The position numbers and the translations under genes were made by a program. A DNA stretch of 64,000 nt from positions 1-64,000 of the forward strand of contig NZ_JAAQPI010000009.1 of assembly GCF_011683955.1 (NCBI RefSeq), read 5' to 3'. Positions within the stretch are counted from its first letter, which is position 1; every line of letters starts with the position of its first letter. Under the pieces are notes generated by a model. That model worked only from the letters and a program-made list of their open reading frames with translations. It ran no database searches and was not told where the DNA came from. Source of the DNA: Pseudomaricurvus alkylphenolicus (GTDB lineage Bacteria; Pseudomonadota; Gammaproteobacteria; Pseudomonadales; Cellvibrionaceae). Below are positions 1 through 8,042 of the stretch, piece after piece.

Positions 1-75
1 CAAAACTGGGGGCTCACCCTGTCGCAGCTCGCCATATTCTTTGAAGGCCGGCTTGATGAAGTTATTGAATTATGA
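1..75 (+). CDS. C-terminal end of an unidentified protein (partial, cut by window edge)
   Basis: Frame 1 of the plus strand is open from the first base and ends at a TGA at 73-75, giving 24 residues that end in DEVIEL. The composition looks like a coding tail, but it is too short to assign a family. It converges on the AraC fragment at 78-404. It could be chance, since only 72 coding bases are visible. Confidence 0.35.
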   Translation, partial: QNWGLTLSQLAIFFEGRLDEVIEL

Positions 76-77
76 TG

Positions 78-404
78 TTATGCGGGAACGCCTAAACCCG
101 GCCTGACACAGAATTTTAGACGCTCCCCTTTTGCCTGCCGGAGATTGGCGCTGCTGAGTGCGGCGTAGCCAAACACGCCCAAATCACTGATCTTAAACTC
201 ACGCCCCAACTTCAGCCCAAGATGAGGATCATCGGTCAATACCAGCATATTGCGGATGATCTGGCGATAATAATCAGGCGTTGCCACAAACCATTCATCA
301 TTAACCGCCTCAAGGGTCAGACCCGTTCCCTCCAGCACCTGCTGATGGGAGAATCCCCGAGCCTTCATCCGATCAAGATAAAAAGTGATTTTGTTCTTTC
401 TCAT
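78..404 (-). pseudogene. Truncated AraC-family regulator, N-terminal domain only
   Basis: The first ~91 residues resemble the arabinose-binding-type N-terminal domain of AraC/OruR-like regulators: a helical start, then the GREF-KISDLGVFGYAALSS stretch typical of the family. After the LRQA at about residue 91 (near base 131) the similarity stops and an unrelated 17-residue tail runs to the stop. The DNA-binding AraC helix-turn-helix, expected some 200 residues further on, is absent, so the product is 108 residues instead of about 330. This is best read as a decayed regulator whose 3' part was deleted. It may once have controlled the neighbouring Rieske or GMC genes; that is inference. Confidence 0.7.
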
Positions 405-556
405 CAGCTACACCTGAAATAAGATGCCAGAACTAACATAATTTAAGCAGGAAATACCCACTGCCTCAAGAATGTTAAATAACCCGTATCCAGCGGCAAT
501 GGCATAAGGTGGTCATTACATTGTCAAAAGAAACCACCTCTGCCCCGTCCGCTCAA

Positions 557-1540
557 TCAGGCGACCTGGTAAAATTGCCCAAACCACTTGCGTAACTTGG
601 CAATAGGGCCATCGCCATCGCACAGCAGCGGGCGCTCATGATAGGTCTTATGCTCCCAGATCACCGAATCTTCTTCCAATTGCTTGCAGATATCCCGAAT
701 AATGGCCTGGCTCACGCCACCCTCAGGGACTTCGCCGTTAACCCGCTTCTTTAAAAAGGAGAAACTGATCTTCAACCTTTCTTCGTCGATCGGAACCAAC
801 CCACCCACCAGCACGGTTTCGCAGATCCCGCTAAAGCGCGTGTAACTCTGTCCGGGGCCATTGCCCACGGCCTCAATCTGTCCGTCGATAACACCCTTCG
901 GCGTTTTCATACGGCTGCGGATCACGCTGCGACGCTGGTGGCCATTAAATTCCACCTCAGTATCCGAACTGGGCATCTCTGCGGTACCATGAACATAATA
1001 AAAGTGTGCGGGGTCTGCCCCGTTTTCGGCAACATCCTGTATATTGGCCTTCAGCTCCCACTCATGAATCTCAAAGTCGCTCCACTCCTCATTGCCGGGA
1101 GCGGCCTCTGGAATATCAACGACCTCAAACATGGGCTTTTCATTTTCGGGGTGAAACCATAACCAAATACACTGGTTTTTTTCCTCCACTGACCAAGCGT
1201 TGATGACGGCCTGGTCGCAAGCACGTGGCGGCTTGCGCTTGGCGTAAGGAATATGCGTGCATTCCCCTGCGCCATTAAACTGCCAACCGTGAAAGGGGCA
1301 AACAATACTGTCACCCACCACCGGCCCGGGGCGGCCGGTATGTTCGTGGTTGCTGTAGCCCAAATGCGCACCCAGATGAGGACAATAGGCATCCAGTACC
1401 CTGGGGCTACCGGACTCAGTCCGAAACAGTACCAATTCTCGGCCAAAATAGTGAATGGGTTTGACCTGCCCGACCTCCAGATCCTTCGAGTATGCGATTT
1501 TGAACCATCCGAACGGATAGGGATTGGCGTGCTTTTTCAT
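557..1540 (-). CDS. Rieske non-heme iron oxygenase, KshA-like
   Basis: This 327-residue protein has the two-domain layout of a Rieske oxygenase alpha subunit. The [2Fe-2S] ligands are C53-x-H55 and C81-x2-H84. The mononuclear iron site follows as N173-x2-D176-x2-H179-x4-H184, within an ENGADPAHF segment characteristic of 3-ketosteroid 9-alpha-hydroxylase (KshA) and relatives. The family takes electrons from a separate ferredoxin reductase (KshB) and hydroxylates a hydrophobic ring substrate; no reductase gene is in this window. It is transcribed divergently from the GMC oxidoreductase at 1788, sharing a ~250-base upstream region. A steroid substrate is plausible given the side-chain-type operon at 14.6-24.6 kb, but other polycyclic or aromatic substrates are possible. 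Confidence 0.85.
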   Translation of the reverse strand: MKKHANPYPFGWFKIAYSKDLEVGQVKPIHYFGRELVLFRTESGSPRVLDAYCPHLGAHLGYSNHEHTGRPGPVVGDSIVCPFHGWQFNGAGECTHIPYAKRKPPRACDQAVINAWSVEEKNQCIWLWFHPENEKPMFEVVDIPEAAPGNEEWSDFEIHEWELKANIQDVAENGADPAHFYYVHGTAEMPSSDTEVEFNGHQRRSVIRSRMKTPKGVIDGQIEAVGNGPGQSYTRFSGICETVLVGGLVPIDEERLKISFSFLKKRVNGEVPEGGVSQAIIRDICKQLEEDSVIWEHKTYHERPLLCDGDGPIAKLRKWFGQFYQVA

Positions 1541-1787
1541 GGTGTCCTCAACTTCGATATGCAGCTCCTGAATTCTCTCAATACCGTGTCATAGCGCCCG
1601 CGTCCTATAAAGAAAAGTAGTGATTCTCTAGCGGACGAATGCAAGTCGATTGAGGACAGGGGCCACGTCCGGACTGTTCACCGGACAAAGCGATATGCTG
1701 AGCGGCCATGGTCCCAGCGGTTACTTTGTTCGCTCGATGGGTTGGATATACTGGGCCGGCACTGCAATATCAATTCCAGGGGGAATC

Positions 1788-3371
1788 ATGTTTGATTACA
1801 TTATCGTTGGCGCAGGGTCGGCGGGATGCCTGCTGGCCAATCGCCTGTCGGAAGACCCGAACAACCGTGTTTTACTGCTGGAGGCGGGAGTCAGCGATAA
1901 AAGCCCCATGATTCATATGCCGGGTGGTTGTGCCCACGCGTTAAAAAGTGACCAACTCAACTGGAAGTTCAACTCAACACCGCAACAGGGGATGAATCGA
2001 CGGGTAATGCCGGTACCGAGAGGTAAAACACTAGGCGGCTCCAGCGCGGTGAACGGCATGGTTTACATTCGGGGCCACGCTAAGGACTACGATGACTGGG
2101 CCGAAGCCGGTAACGAAGGCTGGTCCTACAAAGAGATATTACCCTACTTTAAAAAAAGCGAGGGCAACTGTCGCGGCGAGAGTAAGTACCACGGCGGTGC
2201 CGGGGAACTGAAGGTGTCAGACCCGAGTTCGGGGTTGGAGCTCTTCTCCCGCTGGGTGGATGCGGGCGCGCGGGCGGGCATGAGCCGTAACGATGATTTT
2301 AACGGCGAGCACCAGGACGGAGTCGGTCTGTATCAGTCGACTATCGACAATGGCGTCAGGTGCAGCAGCGCCAACGCTTTTCTTAAGCCGGCGCGAATGA
2401 GGCCCAATCTGACGATCAGGACAGAGTCCGAAGCTGTTCGGCTGATTATTGAAAAAGACCGGGCCTGTGCCGTCGAGTACAGCCACAGGGGAAGCGTTCT
2501 TCGAGCGTCCGCCAGTCGGGAAATCATCGTTAGCTGCGGTGCGATTAAAAGCCCCCACTTGTTGCAGATGTCTGGTATTGGTCACCCTGACGATCTTGCC
2601 GCAGTCGGAATGGACACAAAAGTTGAATTGCCCGGCGTTGGCGGCAATCTGCAAGAGCATCTGGATCTGAAACTGAACTGGTCCATCAACCAACCGATTG
2701 CCCTCAACAAGTACGCCCGTTTTCCCAGTAATATTTTGGTAGGGCTGGAGTATCTCTGGCGCAAAACCGGTCTCGCTGCCAAATGCGGCATCGAGGGTGG
2801 TGCCTTCTGGCGCAGTAACGACGACGAAGACCGGCCCGACATTCAGTTTCACTTTATACCTGCCAATATGGAATACCTGACGGATCCACTGCCGAAACAG
2901 CATGGGGTAACACTAAGGGCTTGCAATTTACGCCCATATTCCCGAGGCAGCGTGAAACCGGCGTCCAACAATCCACTGGACAAGCCCCTCGTGGATTTCG
3001 CGTTTCTCGATAATGAACGGGACTGGAACAAGATGTTGTCAGCTCTGGATATGGGGCGGGAAATTATGCATGCCCATCACTGGAACGGGTTGGTAGACGG
3101 TGTCATTACTCCCGGACTGGAGAGTACAGACGAAGGTGAACTCCGGGAAATGATCAAGAACACCAGCGATACGGTTTACCACCCGGTAGGGACCTGCAAG
3201 ATGGGGAACGACGATTTGGCAGTGGTGGGGCCGGACCTAAAGGTGCACGGTGTGGAAGGATTGCGAATTTGTGATGCATCCATTATGCCCACCATTATCG
3301 GTGGCAATACCAATGCGCCGACCATTATGGTCGCAGAAAAATGTGCCGACATGGTGTTGAGTGCAGCGTGA
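1788..3371 (+). CDS. GMC-family FAD-dependent oxidoreductase (choline dehydrogenase-like)
   Basis: A 527-residue glucose-methanol-choline oxidoreductase that oxidises an alcohol with FAD. The N-terminus carries the dinucleotide-binding motif G8-x-G10-x2-G13, followed by the LLLEAG strand. The C-terminal signature VYHPVGTCKMG supplies the catalytic His (about H465), and the GGNTNAP segment supplies the partner Asn (about N507). I start it at the ATG at 1788, preceded by a purine-rich CAGGGGG ribosome site. The open frame extends upstream to 1650, but that extra stretch does not resemble the family. It leads a run with the crotonase at 3411 and amidohydrolase at 4229. Alcohol-to-aldehyde chemistry would fit the aldehyde dehydrogenase at 5219. 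The substrate is unknown. Confidence 0.92.
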   Translation: MFDYIIVGAGSAGCLLANRLSEDPNNRVLLLEAGVSDKSPMIHMPGGCAHALKSDQLNWKFNSTPQQGMNRRVMPVPRGKTLGGSSAVNGMVYIRGHAKDYDDWAEAGNEGWSYKEILPYFKKSEGNCRGESKYHGGAGELKVSDPSSGLELFSRWVDAGARAGMSRNDDFNGEHQDGVGLYQSTIDNGVRCSSANAFLKPARMRPNLTIRTESEAVRLIIEKDRACAVEYSHRGSVLRASASREIIVSCGAIKSPHLLQMSGIGHPDDLAAVGMDTKVELPGVGGNLQEHLDLKLNWSINQPIALNKYARFPSNILVGLEYLWRKTGLAAKCGIEGGAFWRSNDDEDRPDIQFHFIPANMEYLTDPLPKQHGVTLRACNLRPYSRGSVKPASNNPLDKPLVDFAFLDNERDWNKMLSALDMGREIMHAHHWNGLVDGVITPGLESTDEGELREMIKNTSDTVYHPVGTCKMGNDDLAVVGPDLKVHGVEGLRICDASIMPTIIGGNTNAPTIMVAEKCADMVLSAA

Positions 3372-3410
3372 AGAAGGCAGCCCAAAAAGAAGATGTTGTA
3401 GGAGACAAAC

Positions 3411-4217
3411 ATGAATCAATTTATCAATCTGGATCAGCCTGAAGAAGGTATCACTCGAATAACTCTCAACCGTCCGGAACGAATGAATGCCATGGCGTTC
3501 GACGTGATGGAGCCGTTGGCAGAAGCTCTGCAAACGGTCAGTGAAGACAACAACTGCCGTGTGATTATTCTTACCGGTGCGGGCAGCAGTTTTTGTGCCG
3601 GTGCGGATCTGCAGGACGCGGGTTTTCTACCCAGCTTTAAGGGTCTCAAGCGTCCCGCTATTGCCCGCCGAGCCATGAGGATTCTGGACAACGTGGTGCA
3701 CAGTATCCAGCAGGCCCATCAACCGGTGATCGCGGCGATCAACGGCCCGGCCATTGGCGGTGGTTTTTGCCTGGCAATGTGTACAGACATACGCATAGCG
3801 GCCCAAAGCGCCTGTTTTCGTGCGGCCGGTATCAACAACGGGCTGACGGCGGCAGAGCTGGGTCTGAGTTATCATCTGCCCAGAGCCATAGGCTCCACCC
3901 GCGCGTTTGAAATTATGTTAAGTGGTCGTGACGTGGATGCCGAAGAGGCGGCGAGAATTGGTCTGGTCTCCGAGACCGTTGCCGGGGATGAACTGATGTC
4001 CCGTTGTCTGGACGTCGCCCGTCGCATAATGTCGTTCAGTCACCTTGGGGTAGAACTGACCAAACAACTGTTGTGGGCCGGTATCAATGCCAGCAGTCTG
4101 CACACTCATATGAACCATGAAAGCCATGCACAACTCTATATGAAACTCACCACAGGCAATTTTGAAGAAGCCATTAAAGCCCGCCAGCAAGAGCGGACTC
4201 CAGTTTACGAAGTATAG
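3411..4217 (+). CDS. Enoyl-CoA hydratase/isomerase (crotonase family)
   Basis: This 268-residue crotonase begins at an ATG preceded by a strong TAGGAGA site, 39 bases after the GMC stop. The oxyanion-hole segments are visible: FCAGADL around residue 65 and INGPAIGGGF around residue 110. An Glu-containing AAELGLS segment lies where the general acid/base of hydratases is usually found. Family members add water to, or shift the double bond of, enoyl-CoA esters in beta-oxidation-type pathways. It is followed after 11 bases by an amidohydrolase-fold gene, so the three plus-strand genes at 1.8-5.1 kb are probably one transcript. The particular acyl-CoA is not evident. Confidence 0.9.
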   Translation: MNQFINLDQPEEGITRITLNRPERMNAMAFDVMEPLAEALQTVSEDNNCRVIILTGAGSSFCAGADLQDAGFLPSFKGLKRPAIARRAMRILDNVVHSIQQAHQPVIAAINGPAIGGGFCLAMCTDIRIAAQSACFRAAGINNGLTAAELGLSYHLPRAIGSTRAFEIMLSGRDVDAEEAARIGLVSETVAGDELMSRCLDVARRIMSFSHLGVELTKQLLWAGINASSLHTHMNHESHAQLYMKLTTGNFEEAIKARQQERTPVYEV

Positions 4218-4228
4218 GCGTTGATATT

Positions 4229-5098
4229 ATGAGTATGCCAGTTGAAGGTCGAGTCATCGATTTAATGATGTCCATTCCCGGAGGCGGTGATCGCCCCGCT
4301 TACGAATGGATTAAGCCTATGCTGATGGATGAAGAAAGCCGAAATCAATTTCGCATGCCAGCACAGTACATGTTTAAGGATATTCCGGATGTTAGCGACG
4401 AAGAGGATTACATCGCTTACACTCTGGAGCAGATGGACCGCTTTAACATTCGTAAAGCCATGCTCAATGTCGGCTCCTTTGGCGGACTTAACGAAACAGC
4501 AGTGCGCAGGCATCCGGATCGTTTCTTTGCCTCCTATGAGGCTAACGCTAATGGTGGAATGGAAGAAGTCCGGAAGATTGTTCGGCTACATGAAGAGTTT
4601 GATATCAAAGCTGTGACTGCATCGCCGGCGATGATCTGCCCGCCGGTACCCGTAAACGACAAAAAATGGTATCCGATTTACGCCAAACTGGTGGAGCTGG
4701 ACCTGCCGTTTTGCCCGTGTATGGGTATACCTGGACCGCGTTTGCCGTTTCAGCCCCAGAAGGTCGAACTGCTGGATGAGGTGTTGTGGTTCTTTCCGGA
4801 GCTCAAGGTGGTCACTCGACATGGCTGTGAGCCCTGGACGGATGTGGCCTGGAAGCTGATGCTTAAGTACCCGAACCTCTATTACATGACCAGTGCTTTT
4901 GCGCCCAAGCACTACCCCAAAGATATTATTCACTTTGCCAATACGCGGGGTTCTGACAAGGTGATGTACGCGGGCTATTTCCCCATGGGCTTGTCTCTGG
5001 AGCGAATCTTCCGCGAAATGACGGATGTTCCTTTGCGCGAGGAAGTATGGGACAAGTTCTTATACCGCAACGCAGCACGTGTTTTCAAATTGGATTAA
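4229..5098 (+). CDS. Amidohydrolase-2 (ACMSD-like) fold protein lacking the usual metal motifs
   Basis: A 289-residue protein with the overall layout of the amidohydrolase-2/ACMSD family: an early VIDL strand, a central TRHG segment and a C-terminal NAARVFKLD helix typical of these TIM barrels. The canonical D-x-H-x-H metal motif near the N-terminus is replaced by IDLMMSIP. The later G-x-D-Y-P aspartate motif reads YAGYFP. Two of the usual metal-ligand positions therefore appear lost, and hydrolase or decarboxylase activity by the standard mechanism is doubtful. Such proteins often occur near CoA-ester catabolic genes. Its place downstream of a crotonase suggests a role in the same pathway, but the reaction is unknown. 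Confidence 0.8.
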   Translation: MSMPVEGRVIDLMMSIPGGGDRPAYEWIKPMLMDEESRNQFRMPAQYMFKDIPDVSDEEDYIAYTLEQMDRFNIRKAMLNVGSFGGLNETAVRRHPDRFFASYEANANGGMEEVRKIVRLHEEFDIKAVTASPAMICPPVPVNDKKWYPIYAKLVELDLPFCPCMGIPGPRLPFQPQKVELLDEVLWFFPELKVVTRHGCEPWTDVAWKLMLKYPNLYYMTSAFAPKHYPKDIIHFANTRGSDKVMYAGYFPMGLSLERIFREMTDVPLREEVWDKFLYRNAARVFKLD

Positions 5099-5155
5099 CA
5101 CTAATAACGCCATTTTGGCAGGGTTCCCCTTGGTACGATTTTCCATGGTACGATT

Positions 5156-5213
5156 CCCAGTAGCAGCCCGCTCCGAGGGCGACCGGTCGCGCTCAGAGCG
5201 CGCTGCTACTGGG
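5156..5213. repeat. Palindromic intergenic repeat (type A), possible bidirectional terminator
   Basis: A 58-base near-perfect inverted repeat with outer arms CCCAGTAGCAGC and GCTGCTACTGGG and a GACCGGTC centre; 26 of 29 positions in the arms pair. It fills the gap between two convergent genes, ending at 5098 and 5219. The same GTAGCAGC core recurs near 7.9, 8.0 and 9.2 kb, so it belongs to a repeat family in this genome. Confidence 0.85.
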
Positions 5214-5218
5214 ATATT

Positions 5219-6697
5219 TCACCCCGGGTAGTTCGTCATTGAGTCCAGTCGCTTCTGCAGCTTGTTGGTGTAAGGAGGAAGCATCCCCGCCAGTGCCATA
5301 AAGTTAACTCTTGACTGTCGGTAAACGGATTTCTTGTGACTGAAGGTGAGAAAGCCCTCATGGCCATGGTAATAGCCCATGCCGGATGGGCCGATGCCGC
5401 CAAAGGGCAACTCTTCGCAGCTGACGTGAGTCATTACATCGTTGATCGCAATGCCGCCGCTATGAGTCTCTTCCACCATTCGGCGTTCCTCGGTGGCATC
5501 CCTGCCAAAGTAGTATAGCGCCAGGGGACGCGGATGAGCATTAATATAGTTAACGGCCTCATCCATTGAACGATAAGTTTGAATGCAGATGGCGGGACCA
5601 AAAATCTCCTGCTGCATGATTTTCATATCGTTATTCACGTTCCAGACAAGATGCAAGGGCAGTTTGTGGCAACTTTTTTTCTGTTGCAAGTGTGATTCTC
5701 CGGCGGGGTTCAATGCCTCAACCTGTGCTCCTTTTTGAACTGCATCCTCCAGATAATCCAGAATACGCTGATAGTGCCGTTGATTGACCACTGAGGTACA
5801 GTCCGGGTTGTTCAGGTAAGTAGGGAATAGGTTACCGAAGTGATCCCTCATATGCTGAACCAGCTCTTCGCGTGACTCTTCGGGCACGAAGCAGTAATCC
5901 GGAGACAAACACACTTGCCCCATATTAATGATTTTGCCGTTAATGATCCGTTCCGCCGCCATTTTCAAATCGGCGCTGCGGCTGATAACGACCGGAGACT
6001 TGCCACCCAGCTCCAGCGTTACCGGTGTCAGGTTGGCCGATGCAGAGCGCATCACGGATCGACCGATATGGGTGCCTCCGGTAAACATAAGATGGTCAAA
6101 CGGCAACGATGAAAATTCCGCTCCGGCTTCGGGACCACCGAGTACGCCAGCGACTTCGCTTTCGTCGAAGTACTGCTGCAGAAGTTGGAAGGTCAGCTCT
6201 GAGGTGGCAGGCGTCAGCTCAGACAGTTTGATCATACAGTGATTACCGGCCGCCAGAATGCCGGCCAGAGGCACTAGCGATACGTACACGGGAAAATTCC
6301 AGGTGGAAAGATTTCCCACCACGCCTTTGGGTTGATAGTGCACCTTGGCCCGTGCGCCAAACCAGCTTAGCGGTTTCATAACCGGTTTGGTACCGGCCTT
6401 CATCCAGTCTTTGAGGTGATCGCGGCTGTACTTGAGGCTGTTCAGCGTTGCCATAATGTCGGCAATCTGAGCCTGATGACTAGAGCGATGCCCAAAATCC
6501 ATAGAGGTGGCGTTGATCAGTTCTTTCTGGTTGCTGGTAATTAAATCGATAACCCGGTTGATACGATCAATGCGCGTATTGGCACTCGGATTAGGGTTAC
6601 GCTGATAGGCGCTTTTCTGGTTATTAAAAACCTGATGCATTTGTGTGTTGCCTTGCTCGCTGTCGCAAGACGGAACTAATGATTTGACGATATCCAT
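5219..6697 (-). CDS. Coniferyl-aldehyde-type dehydrogenase (NAD(P)-dependent ALDH)
   Basis: An aldehyde dehydrogenase of about 492 residues that oxidises an aldehyde to its acid. Seen in order: the FTGGTHIGR cofactor segment, the ELGGKSP segment with the catalytic Glu, the GQVCLSPDY segment with the nucleophilic Cys, and the C-terminal PFGGIGPSGMG. The Cys context and the YYHGHEGFLTFSHKK tail match the coniferyl aldehyde dehydrogenase subgroup. The start is uncertain. I use the ATG at 6697; an ATG at 6640 aligns better with the usual family start and has an AAGG site, and the open frame also extends to 6817. It converges on the amidohydrolase gene and is divergent from the luciferase-like gene at 6885. 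Confidence 0.88.
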   Translation of the reverse strand: MDIVKSLVPSCDSEQGNTQMHQVFNNQKSAYQRNPNPSANTRIDRINRVIDLITSNQKELINATSMDFGHRSSHQAQIADIMATLNSLKYSRDHLKDWMKAGTKPVMKPLSWFGARAKVHYQPKGVVGNLSTWNFPVYVSLVPLAGILAAGNHCMIKLSELTPATSELTFQLLQQYFDESEVAGVLGGPEAGAEFSSLPFDHLMFTGGTHIGRSVMRSASANLTPVTLELGGKSPVVISRSADLKMAAERIINGKIINMGQVCLSPDYCFVPEESREELVQHMRDHFGNLFPTYLNNPDCTSVVNQRHYQRILDYLEDAVQKGAQVEALNPAGESHLQQKKSCHKLPLHLVWNVNNDMKIMQQEIFGPAICIQTYRSMDEAVNYINAHPRPLALYYFGRDATEERRMVEETHSGGIAINDVMTHVSCEELPFGGIGPSGMGYYHGHEGFLTFSHKKSVYRQSRVNFMALAGMLPPYTNKLQKRLDSMTNYPG

Positions 6698-6884
6698 GGC
6701 GAAATCACTTTTATTGGTTTGAGGATATAGCATAAGAAAAGTGACTGGTGGCTTTGCACCAGATTGATGTGCTGGCGGGACATCAGGTGGTTTTTGGCGG
6801 CCAAGGGCAGGGCGCACGGTTTATTCGGCAGCGCACTATGCCCTAGTCTGTGGGCTTGCTCTTATCGAATGAGGAACAGAAGCA

Positions 6885-7901
6885 ATGGGCGACTTAAAGC
6901 TGGGCCTGCAGTTGGGCTACTGGACCAAGGGATGCCCCGGCAACAGTCAGGCGGAGCTTGCGATAGAGGCCGAAAGGCTGGGTTTCGATTCCGTATGGAC
7001 CGGTGAATCCTGGGGCAGCGATGTGTTTACCCCGTTGGCCTGGATCGGCGCACAGACAGAGCGCATTCGATTGGGCACCTCGGTGGTGCAAATGTCTGCC
7101 CGCACACCAACCGCTACCGCAATGCATGCACTAACGCTGGATTACCTGAGTGGCGGTCGAATGATTCTGGGTCTCGGTGTTTCGGGGCCGCAGGTTGTCG
7201 AGGGCTGGTACGGCCAGGCCTTCAGTAAGCCGTTGGCGAGAACGCGGGAGTACGTGGACATAATCCGTCAGGTTCTCAGACGGGAAGGACCCGTGAGCTG
7301 TGATGGGGAACACTATCCACTGCCCTATCGGGGCGACAATGGGTGGGGTATGGGTAAACCCCTGCGTACCAATACTGCCGTACTGCGCCCTGAGTTACCG
7401 ATCTTTATCGGTGCGGAAGGGCCCAAAAACGTGACGCAAACCGTGGAGATTGCCGATGGTTGGTTGCCGCTGTACTACTCTCCCTATCGAGAATCCGTGT
7501 ATAAAGATCAACTCAAGAACGCCAGCAATGATTTCGAAATTACCGCCATGGCGATGGTAAATGTTGACGATAATGTGCAACAGGCGCTGGCTCCGGTAAA
7601 GGGTATGTTGGGGTTTTACGTGGGAGGCATGGGCTCAAAGAAACGCAACTTTCATAAAGAGCTGATGGCCCGTATGGGTTTCGAAGAAGAAGCCAATCGG
7701 ATTCAGGAGTTGTTTTTGCAGGGGGACCGGGAGGCGGCCATTGCTGCGGTACCGGATGCCTTTGCCGATGAAATCTCACTGTCGGGCCCGCTACCCAGGA
7801 TTGCCGAAAAAATACAGGACTGGAAGCGCTCTCGAGTGACTACCTTGAACATCTTTGGCGATAAACAACTGTTGCGGGCGATGGCGGAAATGGTACTGTA
7901 G
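6885..7901 (+). CDS. Luciferase-like, probably F420-dependent oxidoreductase
   Basis: A 338-residue TIM-barrel protein of the bacterial luciferase-like family. The KLGLQLGYW start, the AERLGFDSVWTGESWGSD strand-helix and the SGGRMILGLGVSGPQVVEGWYG segment are typical of the F420-using branch (mer and Fgd relatives) rather than FMN luciferases. F420-dependent members move hydride to or from an alcohol, methylene-pterin or unsaturated substrate. Its assignment is supported by F420 biosynthesis genes at 35.1-38.9 kb. An AGGAACAG site precedes the ATG. The TAG stop lies inside the start of a palindromic repeat (7898). The substrate is not evident; neighbours suggest the alcohol/aldehyde catabolism of this block. 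Confidence 0.85.
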   Translation: MGDLKLGLQLGYWTKGCPGNSQAELAIEAERLGFDSVWTGESWGSDVFTPLAWIGAQTERIRLGTSVVQMSARTPTATAMHALTLDYLSGGRMILGLGVSGPQVVEGWYGQAFSKPLARTREYVDIIRQVLRREGPVSCDGEHYPLPYRGDNGWGMGKPLRTNTAVLRPELPIFIGAEGPKNVTQTVEIADGWLPLYYSPYRESVYKDQLKNASNDFEITAMAMVNVDDNVQQALAPVKGMLGFYVGGMGSKKRNFHKELMARMGFEEEANRIQELFLQGDREAAIAAVPDAFADEISLSGPLPRIAEKIQDWKRSRVTTLNIFGDKQLLRAMAEMVL

Positions 7902-8036
7902 CAGCGCGCTCTGACCGCGACTTGGGTAGAAATAATTCAGTCTGAAAGGTGGATTACGCTTTGCTAATCCACCCTACGGACTGGGGTAGAGATAATTCAG
8001 TGCCAATACCAGTCGCCGCTCGGAGCGGGCTGCTAC
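7898..8036. repeat. Composite palindromic intergenic repeat (types A and B)
   Basis: Outer arms of type A occupy 7898-7921 (GTAGCAGCGCGCTCTGAC...) and, inverted, 8012-8036 (...GCGGGCTGCTAC). Between them a near direct repeat, GGGTAGAAATAATTCAGT, occurs at 7924-7941 and again with one change at 7984-8001. In the middle sits a type B hairpin, GGTGGATTA...TAATCCACC, at about 7951-7975. The luciferase-like gene's TAG stop is in the left arm. It separates convergent genes and may terminate both transcripts. Confidence 0.8.
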
Positions 8037-8042
8037 GACAGA

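Noticed and set aside
1650-1787. Upstream extension of the GMC oxidoreductase
   Set aside because: The extra 46 codons do not resemble the family; the ATG at 1788 has a ribosome site and begins directly at the FAD strand.
2217-2903. 228-residue open frame on the minus strand
   Set aside because: It is antisense to the GMC oxidoreductase, which has intact FAD and catalytic motifs throughout.
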